Source: Vulcanococcus sp. Clear-D1 (GTDB lineage Bacteria > Cyanobacteriota > Cyanobacteriia > PCC-6307 > Cyanobiaceae). From it: DNA of 64,000 nucleotides. The DNA lies in the NCBI RefSeq assembly GCF_014654725.1, contig NZ_JACVZV010000018.1, positions 1 through 64,000 of the forward strand. Direction: 5' to 3'. The notes beneath the pieces were generated by a model. The model worked only from the letters and a program-made list of their open reading frames with translations. It made no database searches and was not told where the DNA came from. This document shows positions 13,298-23,536 of the stretch, one piece after another (within the stretch, counting starts at the first letter, position 1; each line of letters begins with the position of its first letter). The translations under genes were made by a program, and so were the position numbers.

Positions 13298-14383
13298 CTA
13301 CTGAGAGTGGTGACCTGCCTTCAGGCCCTGCCGCTCCCCGCTCCAGCCGGAACGCTGACGCATCTCTGCGCACCATTCCAGATGGGCCAAGTACCAATCC
13401 ACGGTCTGAGCCAGGGCCTGATCAAAGCTGTGCTGGGGTTGCCAACCCAACTCGGCTTGGATCCGGGATGGGTCGATGGCATAGCGCCGGTCATGGCCAG
13501 GGCGATCCGTCACCGGCGTGATCAACGCGGCATGGGGAGCGCTGGACTGTCGACGCTGATCCAGGAGGGCACAAATGCTCTCGACCACCTGCTTGTTGGT
13601 GCGCTCGCCCGAACCACCCACGCAGTAGCTGCGACCGGACTCGCCGCGAGTCGCCGCGAGCAAGAGAGCATCCACGTGATCCTCCACGTAGAGCCAGTCG
13701 CGCACGTTGCCCCCATCGCCGTAGAGGGGAATCGGTTCACCGGCGACGGCTTTGAGAATCACAACCGGGATCAGCTTCTCGGGAAACTGCCAGGGACCGA
13801 AGTTGTTCGAGCAGTTCGTCAGCACCACGGGCAAGCCATAGGTGTGGTGCCAAGCGCTCACCAGGTGATCGCTGGCAGCCTTGCTGGCGGAATAGGGGGA
13901 GCGAGGGTCGTAAGCCGTCGTTTCTGAAAAACGACCGTGCTCCTCTAAGGACCCGAACACCTCATCAGTACTGATGTGGTGGAAGCGAAAAGCGCTCTGA
14001 CGCTCCGTTGGCAACTGCTCCCAGTGGCTCCGAACCGCCTGCAGCAGGTTGAAGGTGCCCAGCACATTGCTGCTGACAAAGACACCGGGACCATCGATCG
14101 ATCGATCCACATGGCTCTCAGCCGCCAGGTGCATCACCAAATCCGGGTCCGCCTGCCGGATCGCCGCGGCTGTGGCCTCAGCATCACTGAGATCAACCCG
14201 AAGCAAGTGGTGGCGTTCATGCTCACCAATGCTCGTGAGATCACTGGCATAACCGCACTTATCCAGGTTGAAGACCTGGATCTGGCTTTCGTTGAGCAGC
14301 CGGCGCACCACGGCGCCGCCGATAAAGCCCGCGCCTCCTGTCACCAGCACCCGCTGAATCGAACCAGGCAGCAGAACCGACAT
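13298..14383 (-). CDS. rfbB: dTDP-glucose 4,6-dehydratase
   Basis: 361 aa from ATG 14383. Extended short-chain dehydrogenase with the NAD-binding [19 protein letters not shown] at the start, [13 protein letters not shown], the [10 protein letters not shown] stretch (Thr-Asp-Glu catalytic set) and [12 protein letters not shown] with catalytic Tyr/Lys. It converts dTDP-glucose to dTDP-4-keto-6-deoxyglucose, step two of dTDP-L-rhamnose synthesis. It is the last gene of an rmlACDB operon; its ATG overlaps the rfbD stop by one base (TGATG), so translation is coupled. Confidence 0.95.
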   Translation of the reverse strand: MSVLLPGSIQRVLVTGGAGFIGGAVVRRLLNESQIQVFNLDKCGYASDLTSIGEHERHHLLRVDLSDAEATAAAIRQADPDLVMHLAAESHVDRSIDGPGVFVSSNVLGTFNLLQAVRSHWEQLPTERQSAFRFHHISTDEVFGSLEEHGRFSETTAYDPRSPYSASKAASDHLVSAWHHTYGLPVVLTNCSNNFGPWQFPEKLIPVVILKAVAGEPIPLYGDGGNVRDWLYVEDHVDALLLAATRGESGRSYCVGGSGERTNKQVVESICALLDQRRQSSAPHAALITPVTDRPGHDRRYAIDPSRIQAELGWQPQHSFDQALAQTVDWYLAHLEWCAEMRQRSGWSGERQGLKAGHHSQ

Positions 14384-15303
14384 CACAGAGGGGGGCTGGC
14401 TTGCGAGGAGGCTATGTGGCCCAGGACCTGCTGCAGGGCCTGACGCCAATGCAAGGCTTCAAGGCCCAGGGTCTCATGAGTCGCCGTGCAATCAAGCAGC
14501 GAATAGCTGGGGCGCTGCGCTGGCGTGGGGTAGTCCGCCGTGGTGATCGGCTGGATCCGCGCGGGGTTGGAGAGCAGACCTGCGGCCTGGCCGAGCTCAG
14601 CAATGGCGACGGCGAAGTCATACCAACTGGCCGCGCCGGCATCGCTCCAGTGAAGAGTGCCGCTGGTGCCCTGCTCCAACACGGTCCAACAGGCGCCGGC
14701 CAGACCAGCCGTCGAAGTTGGGCAACCCACCTGATCGGCCACCACCCCCAGCTGCTCGCGCTGCGCCATCAGCCGCAGCATCGTGAGCAGAAAGTTCTTG
14801 CCCACCGGGCCATAGACCCAGCTGGTGCGCAGGATGCAAAGCCGCTCGGGCGCGAGTGCCGACGCCGCGGACGCTTCGCCCGCAGCCTTGCTGGCGCCAT
14901 AAACACCCAGGGGATGCACCGGCTGATCCGGTCGATAGGGAGAACCCTGGGCTCCGTTGAACACAAAATCAGTGCTCAGCTGCAGGAGCCGGCCACCCGT
15001 CGCAGCCAAAGCTTCAGCCATCGCTCCAGGGGCTTGAGCATTCACCGCATGGGCCAGCTCCGGCTCGCTCTCCGCCTTGTCCACGGCGGTGTAAGCCCCG
15101 GCATTGATCAGCCAATCGGGCTGATGCTGCTGCACCAGGGCCCGGCACGCCTCGGCGTCAGCCAGATCCAAGGCAATCGTGCCCTCCCCGCCGCTGCGGG
15201 TGGTTGTGATCAGCTGCACGGCAGTGCCAGCGATCGCAGCGGGCGCGCTGCGGCGCAAGGCCTGACCCAGCTGGCCGGCTCCACCGGTGAGGATCACCTT
15301 CAT
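14383..15303 (-). CDS. rfbD: dTDP-4-dehydrorhamnose reductase
   Basis: 306 aa, ATG start. NADPH-dependent reductase for the last step to dTDP-L-rhamnose. The N-terminal ILTGGAGQLGQALRR is a Rossmann glycine motif; LINAGAYTAVDKAESEPELA is the family signature, with STDFVF and YGASKAAGE carrying the catalytic Thr, Tyr and Lys. It overlaps rfbC by 4 bp and rfbB by 1 bp within the operon. Rhamnose so made would go into lipopolysaccharide O-chain or other surface glycans; no glycosyltransferase is present in this window. Confidence 0.95.
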   Translation of the reverse strand: MKVILTGGAGQLGQALRRSAPAAIAGTAVQLITTTRSGGEGTIALDLADAEACRALVQQHQPDWLINAGAYTAVDKAESEPELAHAVNAQAPGAMAEALAATGGRLLQLSTDFVFNGAQGSPYRPDQPVHPLGVYGASKAAGEASAASALAPERLCILRTSWVYGPVGKNFLLTMLRLMAQREQLGVVADQVGCPTSTAGLAGACWTVLEQGTSGTLHWSDAGAASWYDFAVAIAELGQAAGLLSNPARIQPITTADYPTPAQRPSYSLLDCTATHETLGLEALHWRQALQQVLGHIASSQASPPL

Positions 15304-15896
15304 GGCTCAGACAGAGCAGTTAGCAACGGGGCTGCCGCATCCTTCTCAGAGAGCAGGGGTCCATCAGCTCCCAACTCGGCCACAGCCGGCCAGGTGATCG
15401 CCAACTGCGGGTCGTCCCAGCGAATGACTCGCTCGCAATCGCGGCTCCAAAAATCGGTGGTCTTGTAGAGGACCTCGGCCGACTCGCTCAAGGTGAGAAA
15501 ACCATGGGCAAATCCTTCCGGCACCCAGAACTGCTGATGGTTGACCGCGCTCAGTCGAGCCGCCACCCATTGGCCGAAGGTGGGCGAGCCATGGCGAATG
15601 TCGACCGCCACATCAAAGATCTCGCCCAGCACGCAGCGCACGAGCTTGCCCTGGGGATGGGGCGGCAGCTGGTAGTGCAGCCCCCGCAGCACTCCCTGGC
15701 TGGAGCGGGAGTGGTTGTCTTGGACAAACTCGGGCACAGGCTGACCATCAGCTTCAAGAGCGGCCGCAAAAGCGCGCTGGTTCCAGCTCTCAAAAAAGAA
15801 GCCGCGATCGTCGCCAAACACCCGGGGCGTGATCAGCAGCGGACCGATCACGGCGTCTCCGGCCTGGGAGAACAGGCGCTCAGCCTTCATGCTCAA
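15300..15896 (-). CDS. rfbC: dTDP-4-dehydrorhamnose 3,5-epimerase
   Basis: 198 aa; ATG 15896, or ATG 15890 two codons later. Cupin-fold epimerase of the dTDP-rhamnose pathway. Characteristic segments: [40 protein letters not shown] (catalytic His of the RGLHYQ motif), [18 protein letters not shown] and [24 protein letters not shown]. Its 5' end overlaps the rfbA 3' end and its 3' end overlaps rfbD by 4 bp, confirming one transcription unit. Confidence 0.95.
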   Translation of the reverse strand: MSMKAERLFSQAGDAVIGPLLITPRVFGDDRGFFFESWNQRAFAAALEADGQPVPEFVQDNHSRSSQGVLRGLHYQLPPHPQGKLVRCVLGEIFDVAVDIRHGSPTFGQWVAARLSAVNHQQFWVPEGFAHGFLTLSESAEVLYKTTDFWSRDCERVIRWDDPQLAITWPAVAELGADGPLLSEKDAAAPLLTALSEP

Positions 15897-16764
15897 GCTC
15901 CAGAAGACCGAGCAGATAGCTGCCGTAACCGCTTTTGCAAAGGGGCTGAGCCAAACGCTCCAATTGCCCAGCGTTGATCCAGCCCATCCGCCAAGCCACC
16001 TCCTCGGGACAGCCCACCTTCAGGCTCTGGCGGTGCTCCAGGGTGCGGATGTAGCTGGAGGCCTCGTGCAGCGAGTCGCAGGTTCCGGTGTCGAGCCAGG
16101 CCATGCCGCGGCCCATCAACTCGACCTGCAGCAAACCTTCCTCCAGGTATTGGCGATTGAGATCGGTGATCTCCAACTCACCGCGGGCCGAGGGCTGCAC
16201 CCGGCGAGCCCGTTCCACGACCGAGTCGTCGTAGAAATAGAGACCGGTCACGGCATAGCGCGATTTCGGCTTGGCCGGCTTCTCCTCGATGCTCAGCACC
16301 CGGCCGCTGCCATCGAACTGCACCACGCCGTAGCGCTCAGGATCTCGCACGGGATAGGCGAACACCGTGGCGCCAGCAGTGGCCGCCGCCACGCCGCTAC
16401 CGAGTTGGGTATCGCCATGGAAGAGGTTGTCGCCAAGCACCAGAGCCGCCGGTGCCCCCGCCAGAAACTCGGCACCAATCAAGAACGCCTGGGCCAGACC
16501 ATCGGGGCTGGGCTGCACGGCATAGCAGATCTCCATCCCCCAGCTCGCTCCATCCCCGAGCAACCTCTGAAACGCCACTTGATCGTGGGGTGTGGTGATG
16601 ATCAACACCTCACGAATCCCCGCCAGCATCAGCGTGCTGAGCGGGTAATAAATCATCGGTTTGTCGTACACCGGCAGCAGCTGTTTGCTGACCGCCTGGG
16701 TGATTGGATGAAGCCGCGTACCGGAGCCCCCGGCGAGGATGATCCCCTTGCGCTGCTGAGCCAA
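15880..16764 (-). CDS. rfbA: Glucose-1-phosphate thymidylyltransferase
   Basis: 294 aa from TTG 16764 (encoding [13 protein letters not shown]), the normal RmlA length; the ORF is open to 16941 but the upstream part has no family resemblance and would overlap the divergent GNAT gene. RmlA couples glucose-1-phosphate with dTTP. Motifs: [27 protein letters not shown] (nucleotide loop), [10 protein letters not shown] (metal-binding Asp), [20 protein letters not shown] and [14 protein letters not shown]. It is the first gene of rmlACDB. Only 29 bp separates it from the divergent acetyltransferase gene, so the operators must overlap. Confidence 0.94.
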   Translation of the reverse strand: MAQQRKGIILAGGSGTRLHPITQAVSKQLLPVYDKPMIYYPLSTLMLAGIREVLIITTPHDQVAFQRLLGDGASWGMEICYAVQPSPDGLAQAFLIGAEFLAGAPAALVLGDNLFHGDTQLGSGVAAATAGATVFAYPVRDPERYGVVQFDGSGRVLSIEEKPAKPKSRYAVTGLYFYDDSVVERARRVQPSARGELEITDLNRQYLEEGLLQVELMGRGMAWLDTGTCDSLHEASSYIRTLEHRQSLKVGCPEEVAWRMGWINAGQLERLAQPLCKSGYGSYLLGLLELEHEG

Positions 16765-16793
16765 GGTTTCCCGCCCGCTGGGAAGATGTTGGC

Positions 16794-17249
16794 ATGGAAG
16801 GCACCAGGCTGATCCTGCACGCCCCAGGCGCTCCGGGCCTGCGCTGGTTTGGTCTTGGTCCGACCTGGAAACCAAGCCGCGGGCTCTACAAACTGCAGCG
16901 CCTGCTGAATCAACATGCCTTTTGGGCCCAGGGACGCTCAATCAAAGAGCTGAGACGCATGCTGCGGGGCAGTGCCGCCGTAGCCAGCCTCTGGCAAGGA
17001 AAACGTCTGGTGGGCTTTGCCAGAGCCACCAGCGATGGGATCTACAGAGCCGTGCTGTGGGATGTGGTGATCCCAGAAGATCTGCAGGGAAAAGGATTGG
17101 GAAGGCTATTGGTCGAAGCCCTGATGAGCTCACCACAGCTGCGCGATGTGGAGCGGATCTACCTGATGACAACCAACGGAGCGGGTTTCTACAAACAGCT
17201 GGGCTTTCAAGAGGTGGCAGGCCAGCGGCTGATGCGACGCGACAACTGA
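16794..17249 (+). CDS. GNAT-family N-acetyltransferase
   Basis: 151 aa, ATG start. The acetyl-CoA binding motif A is clear: [23 protein letters not shown] (Q/RxxGxG/A pattern), followed by motif B ([23 protein letters not shown]). The N-terminal half ([21 protein letters not shown], then [10 protein letters not shown]) is less common and may shape the acceptor site. The acceptor is unknown. It is divergent from the rml operon and convergent with ribH with a 4-bp gap. Confidence 0.88.
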   Translation: MEGTRLILHAPGAPGLRWFGLGPTWKPSRGLYKLQRLLNQHAFWAQGRSIKELRRMLRGSAAVASLWQGKRLVGFARATSDGIYRAVLWDVVIPEDLQGKGLGRLLVEALMSSPQLRDVERIYLMTTNGAGFYKQLGFQEVAGQRLMRRDN

Positions 17250-17253
17250 ATCC

Positions 17254-17733
17254 TCAGCCAGGCAGGGCAGCCATCAAGCTGCCCATCTCGATCGCCTGCA
17301 GGCCGTAGCTCCAACCCAGATTGCTCTTGATGCCAGCGCGCTCAAGGGCCTGCTGCATGGTGTCGGTGGTGAGCACACCGAAGATCACCGGAACGCCGGT
17401 GTCACGGCTCACCGAAGCCACGCCTTTGCTCACCTCGGCCACCACCACATCGAAATGGGGTGTGTCGCCGCGGATCACAGCACCCAGGGTGATCACCACT
17501 TGATAGCGGCCACTGGCAGCCAGCTTCTGCGCCACCAGGGGGATCTCAAAGCTGCCGGGCACCCAGGCCGTATCAAGCTGGGTGCTGGCGGCGGAGGTAT
17601 CGATGCCGTGGCGCGACAGGCAATCGAGGCAACCGCTCAGCAATTTGGCGGTTACCAGGTCGTTGAAACGAGCCACCACAATCGCAACGCGCAGCGACTG
17701 GGCACCAACGAACTGGCCTTCAAAAACGGTCAC
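17254..17733 (-). CDS. ribH: 6,7-dimethyl-8-ribityllumazine synthase
   Basis: 159 aa, the usual length. It condenses the pyrimidinedione with dihydroxybutanone phosphate in riboflavin synthesis and assembles into hollow capsids in many bacteria. Motifs: [54 protein letters not shown] (with the catalytic His of the PHFD stretch) and [17 protein letters not shown]. It lies 22 bp downstream of psbZ on the same strand, an arrangement known in marine picocyanobacteria. Confidence 0.96.
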   Translation of the reverse strand: MTVFEGQFVGAQSLRVAIVVARFNDLVTAKLLSGCLDCLSRHGIDTSAASTQLDTAWVPGSFEIPLVAQKLAASGRYQVVITLGAVIRGDTPHFDVVVAEVSKGVASVSRDTGVPVIFGVLTTDTMQQALERAGIKSNLGWSYGLQAIEMGSLMAALPG

Positions 17734-17755
17734 GCGGACTGGCCGTGAACTCGTC

Positions 17756-17944
17756 TCACACTACGAAGAAGCTCATGCCCCAGTTCACCAGCACCAAAGC
17801 CACCCAGGCGAGACCACCCAACAGGATCAGACGGTTGGAACGGCCGCTGGTGTCTTCACTGGCGTAAAGCACGGGCACCGCCACGATCAGGGCGAACGAC
17901 ATCACCACCAAAGCCAGAACCGTGAGGGTGTTGAGGATCGTCAT
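17756..17944 (-). CDS. psbZ: Photosystem II protein PsbZ
   Basis: 62 aa from ATG 17944 ([20 protein letters not shown]), exactly the PsbZ/Ycf9 length. Two transmembrane helices (about 3-25 and 38-60) flank a polar loop with the conserved [17 protein letters not shown] segment, then [18 protein letters not shown]. PsbZ sits at the edge of the photosystem II core near CP43 and stabilises supercomplexes. A longer frame to 18235 is open but the N-terminal extension has no resemblance to the family. This gene is the clearest proof that the organism is an oxygenic phototroph. Confidence 0.96.
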   Translation of the reverse strand: MTILNTLTVLALVVMSFALIVAVPVLYASEDTSGRSNRLILLGGLAWVALVLVNWGMSFFVV

Positions 17945-18090
17945 GGAACAGCGGCGGCGCCGGCCGAGCAGTTGAGCGATTCTCCCACGCGCGTTCATGG
18001 CGAACGGCGCCTGCGCGAGGGTTCCTTCACATGTTGTGGCCGGTGAACGCCAAAACGGCCCACCTACGATCAGGCACCCGCTCCTGAGCC

Positions 18091-20862
18091 TTGACCGCGT
18101 CTTCCCCGCAGCAGCCGGAACTGGCCCTGCAGGGAACGCTGTTCGGCCTTGAGCCCGTTGATTCAGCGCCCCAAAAACGGGGCCAACAAGACAGCCAGAG
18201 ATCAGCTGCATCCGGCGAAGCCAGCTGCGATCCACTGGATGAAGCCGCCCTAACCGAAGATGCCAACCGCCGGCCGCGGCAACGCCAGCAACCGCAAGCA
18301 GCCGCCGCCGAGGACGCCACCCCAGAGACCCCAGGCGCCGATACCTTCGACTCCGACCTGCCCCCCTGGCACCACCACGGCCTGGTGGAAGCGGAACAGC
18401 TCACGCCGATGCTGCGCCACTACGTGGAGCTCAAAGCCGCCCATCCCGAGCGGGTGCTGCTCTACCGCCTGGGCGACTTTTTTGAGTGCTTCTTTGAAGA
18501 CGCCATCCAGCTCTCGCGCCTGCTGGAACTCACCCTCACCGGCAAGGAAGGTGGCAAGGCAATCGGACGGGTGCCCATGGCCGGCATTCCCCATCACGCC
18601 GCTGAGCGCTACTGCGCCGAACTGGTGAGCCGCGGCCTCAGCGTGGCCCTCTGCGATCAGGTGGAAACCACGCCCGCCAAGGGAGCCCTACTCAAACGCG
18701 AAATCACCAGGGTGCTCACCCCGGGCACCGTGCTCGAAGAAGGACTGCTCAGCGCCCGCCGCAACAACTGGCTCTGCGCCGTGGTGTGCGAGCAGTCGCG
18801 CTGGGGGCTGGCGGTGGCCGATGTGAGCACCGGCGAATTCCGCGTGACGGAACGCGATGGCAGCGATCAACTTCACCAGGAGCTGCTGCAGGTGGACGCC
18901 GCGGAGGTGCTGTGGCCGGGCGACGGCGAGCCCGCCTGGTGTCCAGATGCGCTACGGCTCACCCCCCTGCCCCGCACACCGTTCAGCGCCGAGGAAGCAC
19001 GGGTGGCACTGCTGGAGCGCTTCCGGCTGGCCAGCCTCGATGGCCTCGGGCTGGGCGAGATGCCCCTGGGGATGAGAGCCGCCGGCGGTTTGCTCCGCTA
19101 TCTCGACGACACCCAACCCGGCAGCGCGGTGCCCCTGGAGCTGCCCACTACCTGGCAGGCGGGCGATCAGCTGGTGCTCGATGCCGCCACCCGGCGCAAC
19201 CTGGAGCTCACCCGCACCCAGCTAAATGGCGGGTTGCAGGGCTCCCTGCTCTGGGCCCTGGATCGCACCCACACCGCTATGGGCGGCAGGTGCCTGCGCC
19301 GCTGGATTGAAGCGCCCCTGGTGGACCGGATCGCAATCCAGGCTCGGCAAAACGGCGTGAGCGAGCTTGTCCACAACCGCCGACTGCGGGTGGCCTTGCG
19401 CCGGCTGCTGCGCCCCATGGGGGATCTAGAGAGGCTGGCCGGCCGAGCGGGTGCCGGCAGCGCCTCAGCCCGCGACCTGGTGGCCCTCGCCGATGGCCTG
19501 GAGCGGCTGCCGCAGCTGGCCAGCCAAATCAGCGCAGCCCAAGCCACAAGCCCGCCGCTCTCAGCCCTGGCACGCTCCTGGCCCGAACTCGATGCCCTCG
19601 CCACTGAACTGCGCCACCAACTGCTCGACACCCCGCCCCTGAGCCTCACGGAAGGAGGCCTAATTCACGACGGCGTCGATACCCAGCTCGATGGCCTGCG
19701 CAACCAACTCGACGACCAGGAGGCCTGGCTCACCGAGCAAGAGGCCGCCGAGCGCAGCACCAGCGGCATCAGCACCCTCAGGCTCCAATACCACCGCACC
19801 TTTGGCTACTTCCTGGCGGTGAGCAAGGCCAAGGCCCGCAGCGTGCCGGAGCACTGGATCCGCCGCCAAACGCTGGCGAACGAAGAGCGCTTCGTCACCC
19901 CCGAACTGAAAGCCCGCGAGGGGCGCATCCTGCAGCTGCGGGCACGGGCCGCCCAACGGGAATACGAACTGTTCTGCGAGCTGCGCGGCCGCGTGGGAGA
20001 ACAAGCTGGCCCGATCCGCGCTGCCGCCCGGCTGGTGGCCGAACTGGATGCGATCGCGTCACTGGCGGAGGTGGCCGCGACGAGCGGCTACTGCAAGCCG
20101 GAGCTCACTAATCCGGACGGTCCGGAGGCGCGTCTGCTTCAGATCGAAGCCGGCCGCCATCCGGTGGTGGAACAACTGCTGGTGGAGGAACCCTTCACCC
20201 CGAACGACATCCAGCTCGGTTCAGCCACGGGCTCGCAAGCTGCTGGCCATCCCGACCTGATCGTGCTCACGGGCCCCAATGCCAGTGGCAAGAGCTGCTA
20301 CCTGCGCCAAACGGGCCTACTGCAACTGATGGCCCAGATCGGCAGCTGGATTCCAGCCCAGAGCGCCCGGCTGGGGATCACCGATCGGATCTTCACGCGG
20401 GTGGGAGCCGGCGACGATCTGGCCGCCGGCCAATCCACCTTCATGGTGGAGATGGCCGAAACCGCCAACATCCTTCACCACGCCACAGAGCGCTCCCTGG
20501 TGTTGCTGGATGAGATCGGCCGCGGCACCGCCACCTTCGATGGCCTCTCGATCGCCTGGGCCGTAGCGGAATACCTGGCTGATCAGATTGGCGCCCGGAG
20601 CGTGTTCGCCACCCACTACCACGAGCTCAATGAGCTGGCAGATCAACTGCCCAACGTGGCCAACGCCCAGGTGCTGGTGGAAGACACCGGCGAAGAGCTG
20701 CGCTTCCTGCACCGCGTGGTGAACGGCGGCGCCAACCGCAGCTACGGCATTGAAGCGGCACGGCTAGCCGGTGTACCCCCAGCCGTAGTACGGCGAGCCC
20801 GCCAGGTGCTGGGGCGAATCGAGGCCAACAGCCATGTGGTGGTGGGGCCAGCGGCCGCCTGA
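18091..20862 (+). CDS. mutS: DNA mismatch repair protein MutS
   Basis: 923 aa from TTG 18091. It recognises mismatches and recruits MutL. The first 110 residues are polar, low-complexity sequence ahead of the mismatch-binding domain, whose wedge is [11 protein letters not shown] (the Phe-x-Glu element). Then come the connector, core and clamp domains, and the ATPase: Walker [33 protein letters not shown], Walker [20 protein letters not shown] and [11 protein letters not shown]. It ends shortly after [11 protein letters not shown], lacking a long C-terminal tetramer tail. It is directly abutted by the convergent cobH (no gap). Confidence 0.96.
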   Translation: MTASSPQQPELALQGTLFGLEPVDSAPQKRGQQDSQRSAASGEASCDPLDEAALTEDANRRPRQRQQPQAAAAEDATPETPGADTFDSDLPPWHHHGLVEAEQLTPMLRHYVELKAAHPERVLLYRLGDFFECFFEDAIQLSRLLELTLTGKEGGKAIGRVPMAGIPHHAAERYCAELVSRGLSVALCDQVETTPAKGALLKREITRVLTPGTVLEEGLLSARRNNWLCAVVCEQSRWGLAVADVSTGEFRVTERDGSDQLHQELLQVDAAEVLWPGDGEPAWCPDALRLTPLPRTPFSAEEARVALLERFRLASLDGLGLGEMPLGMRAAGGLLRYLDDTQPGSAVPLELPTTWQAGDQLVLDAATRRNLELTRTQLNGGLQGSLLWALDRTHTAMGGRCLRRWIEAPLVDRIAIQARQNGVSELVHNRRLRVALRRLLRPMGDLERLAGRAGAGSASARDLVALADGLERLPQLASQISAAQATSPPLSALARSWPELDALATELRHQLLDTPPLSLTEGGLIHDGVDTQLDGLRNQLDDQEAWLTEQEAAERSTSGISTLRLQYHRTFGYFLAVSKAKARSVPEHWIRRQTLANEERFVTPELKAREGRILQLRARAAQREYELFCELRGRVGEQAGPIRAAARLVAELDAIASLAEVAATSGYCKPELTNPDGPEARLLQIEAGRHPVVEQLLVEEPFTPNDIQLGSATGSQAAGHPDLIVLTGPNASGKSCYLRQTGLLQLMAQIGSWIPAQSARLGITDRIFTRVGAGDDLAAGQSTFMVEMAETANILHHATERSLVLLDEIGRGTATFDGLSIAWAVAEYLADQIGARSVFATHYHELNELADQLPNVANAQVLVEDTGEELRFLHRVVNGGANRSYGIEAARLAGVPPAVVRRARQVLGRIEANSHVVVGPAAA

Positions 20863-21528
20863 TCAGTAAGCCGCTTGATCCAACCAGGCTCGCCGCAACA
20901 AAGCGTTAACGGCTGCTCCCACCAAACCAGCTCCCCCACGGCTGCCCTCCAGGCGGATCTGGGGTAGAGGGCTCTGCGCCAAATGACGCTTGCTCTCTGC
21001 AACGCCAACAAAGCCCACCGGCATGCCAATCACAAGAGCGGGTGGCGCGGTTTGCCCCGCAGCCACCTGGTCCAACAACAGCTCCAGAGCCGTTGGTGCA
21101 CTGCCAATCAACACCACGGCACCTGGATGGGCCTGCAGCGCCTGAGCCATGCCAGCAGCAGCTCGGGTGCTGCCCTCAGGCGCTTGGGGAGGCGCCCAAT
21201 CCAGCACGCTGTGCACGGCATTGCCGAAGGTGCGCCGGGCCATCGGAGCCACAGCAGCGGCCGCCATGGCGGTGTCCGTGAGGATCGCAGCACCAGCTGC
21301 CAACGCCTGAAGACCAGCAACACAGGCCCCTTCTGAGAAGCGCACGTCTTGGGCGAGGCTCAGATCACCGCTGCTGTGGATCAGGCGCAACAACACGTCT
21401 TGCTCCACGGGCGACCAAACCTCAAGGTGGAACGCGTGGGGTGCAGAGGGATCGGCTAGAGCGGCACGAATCAGCCGAATGCTCTCGCTGAAAATCGGAT
21501 GGTCAAAGCTGGCCCGGGCTTCAGCCAC
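20863..21528 (-). CDS. cobH: Precorrin-8X methylmutase
   Basis: 221 aa from GTG 21528 (VAEARASFDHPIFSESIRLI); the frame stays open to 21792 but the extra 88 residues are cysteine-rich and unlike the family. It moves the C-11 methyl group of precorrin-8X (or the cobalt form, CbiC) to C-12, giving (hydrogeno/cob)yrinic acid in vitamin B12 or pseudocobalamin synthesis. Motifs: RFSEGACVAGLQALAAG, ILTDTAMAAAAV and VIGMPVGFVGVAESK. No other cobalamin genes are nearby. Its 3' end abuts mutS. Confidence 0.92.
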   Translation of the reverse strand: MAEARASFDHPIFSESIRLIRAALADPSAPHAFHLEVWSPVEQDVLLRLIHSSGDLSLAQDVRFSEGACVAGLQALAAGAAILTDTAMAAAAVAPMARRTFGNAVHSVLDWAPPQAPEGSTRAAAGMAQALQAHPGAVVLIGSAPTALELLLDQVAAGQTAPPALVIGMPVGFVGVAESKRHLAQSPLPQIRLEGSRGGAGLVGAAVNALLRRAWLDQAAY

Positions 21529-21689
21529 ACCGGAGCCTCCCAGAGAGATCCAGGCAGCTTGATCGTTCGCTGAGCACCTGAAGCACTGGCCGGCCCGATC
21601 AACAACGCGACCGGCACGCACTCCAGAGATCCACCAGAGGGATCGGATCAAGCATCCACAGCAAGCACAGCTCCGTTCTCCTTCTTTCC

Positions 21690-21716
21690 TACCGTCTGTA
21701 CAGAACCCTGAACACG
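21690..21716. repeat. Possible palindrome-family copy F in the promoter region of the antitoxin-PIN gene
   Basis: TCTGTAC occurs at 21695-21701 and, read on the minus strand, GTTCAGGGTTCTGTACAGA resembles the cores of copies B and D with a one-base shift. The palindromic stem is absent. It lies directly upstream of ATG 21726, where an operator would be expected. Confidence 0.35.
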
Positions 21717-21725
21717 GCGCGAACG

Positions 21726-22460
21726 ATGCAGGACACCCCCCTTGGCGTTGAAGAAGCGCGCCGTCGCCTGCCGGAGCTCTTGGAACGCGCATCCGCTGGC
21801 GAGGCGTTTGTGATCCAGCGGCACAAAAAGCCCATGGCCGCTCTGGTGCCCATCGGTGGCCAGCCGCCCAACGATCCCCTGGAGCGACAACGCCAGATCC
21901 AAAGCTTGATGAGCCTGCAGGGCAGCGGCCGTGGCTGCTGGGATCCCAACCAGCGCCACCCCGCCAGACCCGCAGCCACGGCTCCGGACCTCGTTCAACC
22001 CCTCGACTCCTCTAACGCGTTCAGCCCAGGACAGCTGGTACGGGGCAGTCGCATTGCCCTGGATGGATCGGCGCTGGTGGCATTCCTGGCCGATGCCAAG
22101 GGCACAGGGAAATACCTTGAACCAATCATGCAGGGCATCGCCCAAGGCACCTGGCAGGGCGTGATCAGCAGCGTGAGCCTGGCGGGAGTGTTGGAGGGTC
22201 CCCTAGCGCAAGGCGATGAAGCCCTGGTCCAGCGCTACATCACTGCATTCGCTAGAGCCCAGCAATGGCGGCAGGTACCCGCGGATGGTGCTCTCGTGCT
22301 CGCCGCAGCGCGGCTGCAGCGGCAGGAACCGCAGCTCGAAGCGATCCAAGCCCTGGAACTTGCCACCGCCATCGCTTCGGAAGCGGCTGTGTTGGTGACC
22401 GATCACCCCGCCCTCGCCCAGACTGGCCAGCACCCGGTGCTCAGCGCCCTGCGCCTCTGA
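21726..22460 (+). CDS. Fused Phd/YefM-type antitoxin and PIN-domain toxin
   Basis: 244 aa in one uninterrupted frame. Residues 1-70 are a complete Phd/YefM antitoxin: GVEEARRRLPELLERASAGE, FVIQRHKKPMAALVPIGG, then the GSGRGCW tail common in cyanobacterial antitoxins. A linker of about 35 residues leads to a PIN ribonuclease-like domain (about 108-240) with Asp113 (ALDGSALVAFL), Glu157 (LAGVLEGPL) and Asp226 (VLVTDHPAL). Where VapC toxins have the third acid in a DALHLATA motif this one has IQALELATA, so that Asp is Gln or lost. The protein may be an inactive or self-inhibited toxin or a regulator. Its stop overlaps the holA start (TGATG). Confidence 0.82.
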   Translation: MQDTPLGVEEARRRLPELLERASAGEAFVIQRHKKPMAALVPIGGQPPNDPLERQRQIQSLMSLQGSGRGCWDPNQRHPARPAATAPDLVQPLDSSNAFSPGQLVRGSRIALDGSALVAFLADAKGTGKYLEPIMQGIAQGTWQGVISSVSLAGVLEGPLAQGDEALVQRYITAFARAQQWRQVPADGALVLAAARLQRQEPQLEAIQALELATAIASEAAVLVTDHPALAQTGQHPVLSALRL

Positions 22461-23437
22461 TGCCCATCCATTTGCTCTGGGGCGACGACGAAGCAGCCCG
22501 CACCCGGGCGGTGGAGCACCTGATCCGTGAGCACACCGATCCGGCCTGGCAAAGCATCAACCTGGCCCGCCTCGATGGCAACGACACCAGCCAGGCCACG
22601 CAAGCCCTCGAAGAAGCGCGCACACCTCCCTTCGGCGGCGGGGATCGGGTGGTGGTGTTGCAACGCAGCCCATTCTGCAACCAGTGCCCAGCGGAGCTGG
22701 CCGAGCAGCTGGAAGCCTCCCTGGCCCTGATCCCCAGCAGCTGCCATCTGCTGCTGGTGAGCCATGGCAAACCCGACGCCCGCCTGCGCACCACCAAAGC
22801 GTTGCAAAAACTGGTCAAGGCGGGCAAAGCCAAAGAACAAAGCTTTCAACTGCCCGCGGTGTGGGATGGCGCCGGCCAGGTGGAGCTGGTGCAGCGCACC
22901 GCCCGGGAGCTGGGGCTCAGCCTGGAGCCAGCTGCTGCCGAAGCCCTCAGCGAAGCGATCGGCAGCGACAGCGCCCGCCTGGCCAGCGAACTGGAGAAGC
23001 TGGCCCTCTATGTGGGCGCACAACCGATCACAACCGCGGCCGTCGAAGCCCTAGTGGGCAGCCACGCCACCAACGCCCTGCAGGTGGGCGATGCCCTGCT
23101 CGCCGGCAAGCCCGCCGAAGCCGTGGCCTTGGTGGATGCCCTGCTGGAGGCCAACGAACCAGCGCTGCGGATCGTGGCAACCCTTTGCGGGCAGATCCGC
23201 GGCTGGCTGTGGGTGAGCCTGCTGGATCAACAGGGCGAAAGCGATGTGAATGCCATCGCCAAGGCCGCCGGCATCGGCAACCCCAAACGCATCTATGTGA
23301 TGCGGAAGCAGATCCGGGGTCGCCCGCCCGCCCGCTTCCTCGCCCTGCTGCGACAGCTGCTGGAGGTGGAAGCGGCCCTCAAGCGCGGCAGCGATCCGGG
23401 CGATGCCTTCCGGGATGGTTTCCTTCTCGCAAGCTGA
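22460..23437 (+). CDS. holA: DNA polymerase III subunit delta
   Basis: 325 aa from ATG 22460. Clamp-loader delta subunit, which opens the DnaN ring. The start MPIHLLWGDDEAARTRAVEHLI matches family N-termini (short motif hxxGxDxxxxxxxxxxL). The middle AAA+-like part has no Walker motif, as expected, and the C-terminal collar domain includes ALLEANEPALRIVATLCGQIRGWLWV and IYVMRKQIRGRPPARFLALLRQLLEVEAALKRG. Its start codon shares a base with the stop codon of the antitoxin-PIN gene, so an essential replication gene is translationally coupled to a toxin-antitoxin-like gene. Confidence 0.93.
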   Translation: MPIHLLWGDDEAARTRAVEHLIREHTDPAWQSINLARLDGNDTSQATQALEEARTPPFGGGDRVVVLQRSPFCNQCPAELAEQLEASLALIPSSCHLLLVSHGKPDARLRTTKALQKLVKAGKAKEQSFQLPAVWDGAGQVELVQRTARELGLSLEPAAAEALSEAIGSDSARLASELEKLALYVGAQPITTAAVEALVGSHATNALQVGDALLAGKPAEAVALVDALLEANEPALRIVATLCGQIRGWLWVSLLDQQGESDVNAIAKAAGIGNPKRIYVMRKQIRGRPPARFLALLRQLLEVEAALKRGSDPGDAFRDGFLLAS

Positions 23438-23536
23438 AAACGCGATGAGGGCCGTACCCAAACCAGCGACCACCAAGGCGGCGTAGGACAATCACGCGTT
23501 AACGCTGTATCCGCGCCGGCGCCGGCGCCCATCGCT

